The position numbers and the translations under genes are program-made. Below the pieces are notes generated by a model. The model had not been told where the DNA came from and did no database searches. It saw only the letters and a list, made by a program, of their open reading frames with translations. Source: Streptomyces sp. Tu6071 (GTDB taxonomy: Bacteria > Actinomycetota > Actinomycetes > Streptomycetales > Streptomycetaceae). From it: a DNA stretch of 64,000 nucleotides. Shown here in pieces: positions 63,801-64,000 of the stretch (the stretch's first letter is position 1; each line of letters begins with the position of its first letter). The stretch is taken from assembly GCF_000213055.1 (NCBI RefSeq), contig NZ_CM001165.1, positions 5,106,945 through 5,170,944 on the forward strand, in the 5' to 3' direction.

Positions 63801-64000
63801 GGGCCACGGCCAGGTGTTCCCGGCGAAGTACTCGGGCGGGGTGACCACCGGGGTCGAGGGCGTGACGGGCAAGGCCGCGCACTTCGACGGCACGACGGGG
63901 TACGGGCGTATCGCCCAAGAGCGTGGCCCACATATGAATACGCAGCGCAGCTTCGCGGTCTCCGCTTGGGCAAAGCTGGACAAGAAGCCGGACGCCGCGG
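60853..64000 (+). CDS. Very large secreted LamG-domain protein, 3' end missing
   Basis: At least 1,049 codons, open to the right edge. GTG 60853 is the likely start (GTG 60820 is possible; AGGAGA lies 12 nt upstream of 60853). Signal peptide about 1-38 (GRWVGALLGAALTLGLLPLATAPASAA). About 340-515: DNRLRE-type beta domain (DTKRVLYQIPVSKFAGKSIL, then KAYLRVQYNRPP). About 520-740: Ig-like segments (NNVTDPDGDSVAVQFQASW). About 745-958: LamG jelly roll (HFNGTDGYAHSDLP, FAVSAWVKLD, LALYVDGKLAG). A second LamG starts near 967. Such proteins in Streptomyces often continue into RHS repeats and a toxin domain; not visible here. Confidence 0.85.
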   Translation, partial: MPVGGRGSRRSGRWVGALLGAALTLGLLPLATAPASAADDPAAGGTSQQATGGPGAGTQGEQGASATDQALAEAKASGKPVEVVSLRGESRDVFATPEGHLEAREYLRPVRTRKDGKWVDVDTDLAVSSAGVRPKAAVTDVTFSAGGDQPLVRMERAGRELALSWPSALPQPVVSGDTATYPEVLPGVDLRMGAQVDGFTQLLVVKSAEAAANPELKSLRLKLAAGGMAVKETAQGGLEAVDDGAGSAVFEAPTPQMWDSSTGPGAGSGAGGASKAARSGGSVNAVAEGADEPGAAESGKLAPVGVDVPAGGKELVLTPDQDVLSGKDTRYPVFIDPQWYSPKASSWTMASKYWASSPQWKFNGDHDAGVGFCGWDYCAPQDTKRVLYQIPVSKFAGKSILSAEFVVRNTWSATSSNHSVELWQTKGISSSTTWNSQNASGFWVKKLDTRSFAYGFNGKDQKDAEFDVKSAVQSAANSKASTMTFGLQASDESDKNAWKRFSDKAYLRVQYNRPPAQVRTSQLSMEYGGSCKNSASAARVRTLGKLYANNVTDPDGDSVAVQFQASWGADNKPQWKPARTSMKASGSNFVMALPSSIPKNTKINWYVRVWDGAQYSPWSYAGDPQACYFTYDTSVPKAPSVTSAEYPEMNSDDPDDPWYDGVGKYGTFGLKAADADVTTYWYGINSDPSSAHKITTSAGAAKTFQTLPAKPGLNYVTAQAFDAAGNGSEIRTYIYRVRAGQPDRATWQLDEAAGETEAKGSTPARTMDMHGGVTLGEEGAIGTAAHFNGTDGYAHSDLPVVNTSGGFAVSAWVKLDKMPEQAAVVASQTGNNRPGFELYYSSSYDRWVFNQYAEDKSGTVPIIRAMSAQPGDAKAGSWTHLVGSYSSTDDKLALYVDGKLAGETAYSTPWEARRGFQIGAGSYTGDARSAFFPGLIDEVQVFDKPLTVNEVAVLKDKKDVGDPGRPAIAQFPLDEAAGATKIEGHGQVFPAKYSGGVTTGVEGVTGKAAHFDGTTGYGRIAQERGPHMNTQRSFAVSAWAKLDKKPDAA

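Overview
The window looks like a piece of a Streptomyces chromosome. Nearly every codon ends in G or C, GTG starts are frequent, genes are often coupled by 4-nt GTGA/ATGA overlaps, and at least eight genes appear to be read from leaderless transcripts (a TAnnnT -10 box 6-8 nt before the start codon). Families typical of the genus recur: DUF574 methyltransferase, S37 PS-10 peptidase, S53 sedolisin lipoprotein, a CsoR-type copper locus and LamG giants. From memory the stretch citrate synthase / copper ATPase / PrsW / AraC / inositol genes resembles the SCO2726-SCO2737 neighbourhood of S. coelicolor; this was not checked. No tRNA, rRNA, CRISPR array, transposase or phage gene was recognised.

Layout. 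1-4.3 kb: the start of a secreted SpaA-like protein, a ureohydrolase plus TPP-decarboxylase pair that may degrade arginine or agmatine, and a two-domain VOC protein. 4.3-13.0 kb: a GT-C membrane glycosyltransferase, then a membrane molybdopterin oxidoreductase with a four-helix partner, facing a translationally coupled GT2 / DUF2064 / methyltransferase operon, followed by an OmpR-type two-component system and an extended SDR epimerase. 13-19.5 kb: sedolisin lipoprotein and a fused ABC exporter. 18.7-20.1 kb: a divergent MBL hydrolase / TetR pair whose intergenic region holds three 22-bp iterated operators. 20-26.4 kb: GT-C glycosyltransferase, S37 peptidase, Tat-exported GH3 (NagZ-like) enzyme, and a small membrane-anchored protein whose ribosome site may be hidden in a hairpin. 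26.5-32 kb: LacI-controlled sugar cassette (two TIM-barrel isomerases, a Gfo/Idh/MocA dehydrogenase and a DUF993 aldolase-like protein) with a clear LacI operator. 32.2-36.9 kb: small hypothetical, RecD2 helicase, citrate synthase. 37.4-41.2 kb: copA-copZ under a CsoR-like operator that sits on the stop codon of prsW. 41.5-49.4 kb: myo-inositol catabolism, with iolE-like plus AraC regulator leftwards and iolC, iolB, iolD and mmsA rightwards from a mirror-image pair of promoters. 49.8-53.7 kb: an unusual single polypeptide joining an exported S15-type peptidase/acylase to a cytosolic ABC ATPase, followed by its permease. 53.8-59.7 kb: phosphoglycerate-mutase-like phosphatase, Nudix hydrolase, small secreted protein, FAD monooxygenase, a sigma-like protein with its partner, and a DUF574 methyltransferase. 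59.7-60.85 kb is gene-poor and relatively A/T-rich, leading into a very large secreted LamG protein that runs off the right edge.

Functionally the window mixes housekeeping (TCA entry, DNA repair, copper homeostasis), sugar-alcohol catabolism, cell-surface glycan/redox functions and secreted hydrolases. The most unusual items are the hydrolase-ABC ATPase fusion, the triple TetR operator, the DUF993 sugar cassette, and the CsoR operator embedded in a stop codon.
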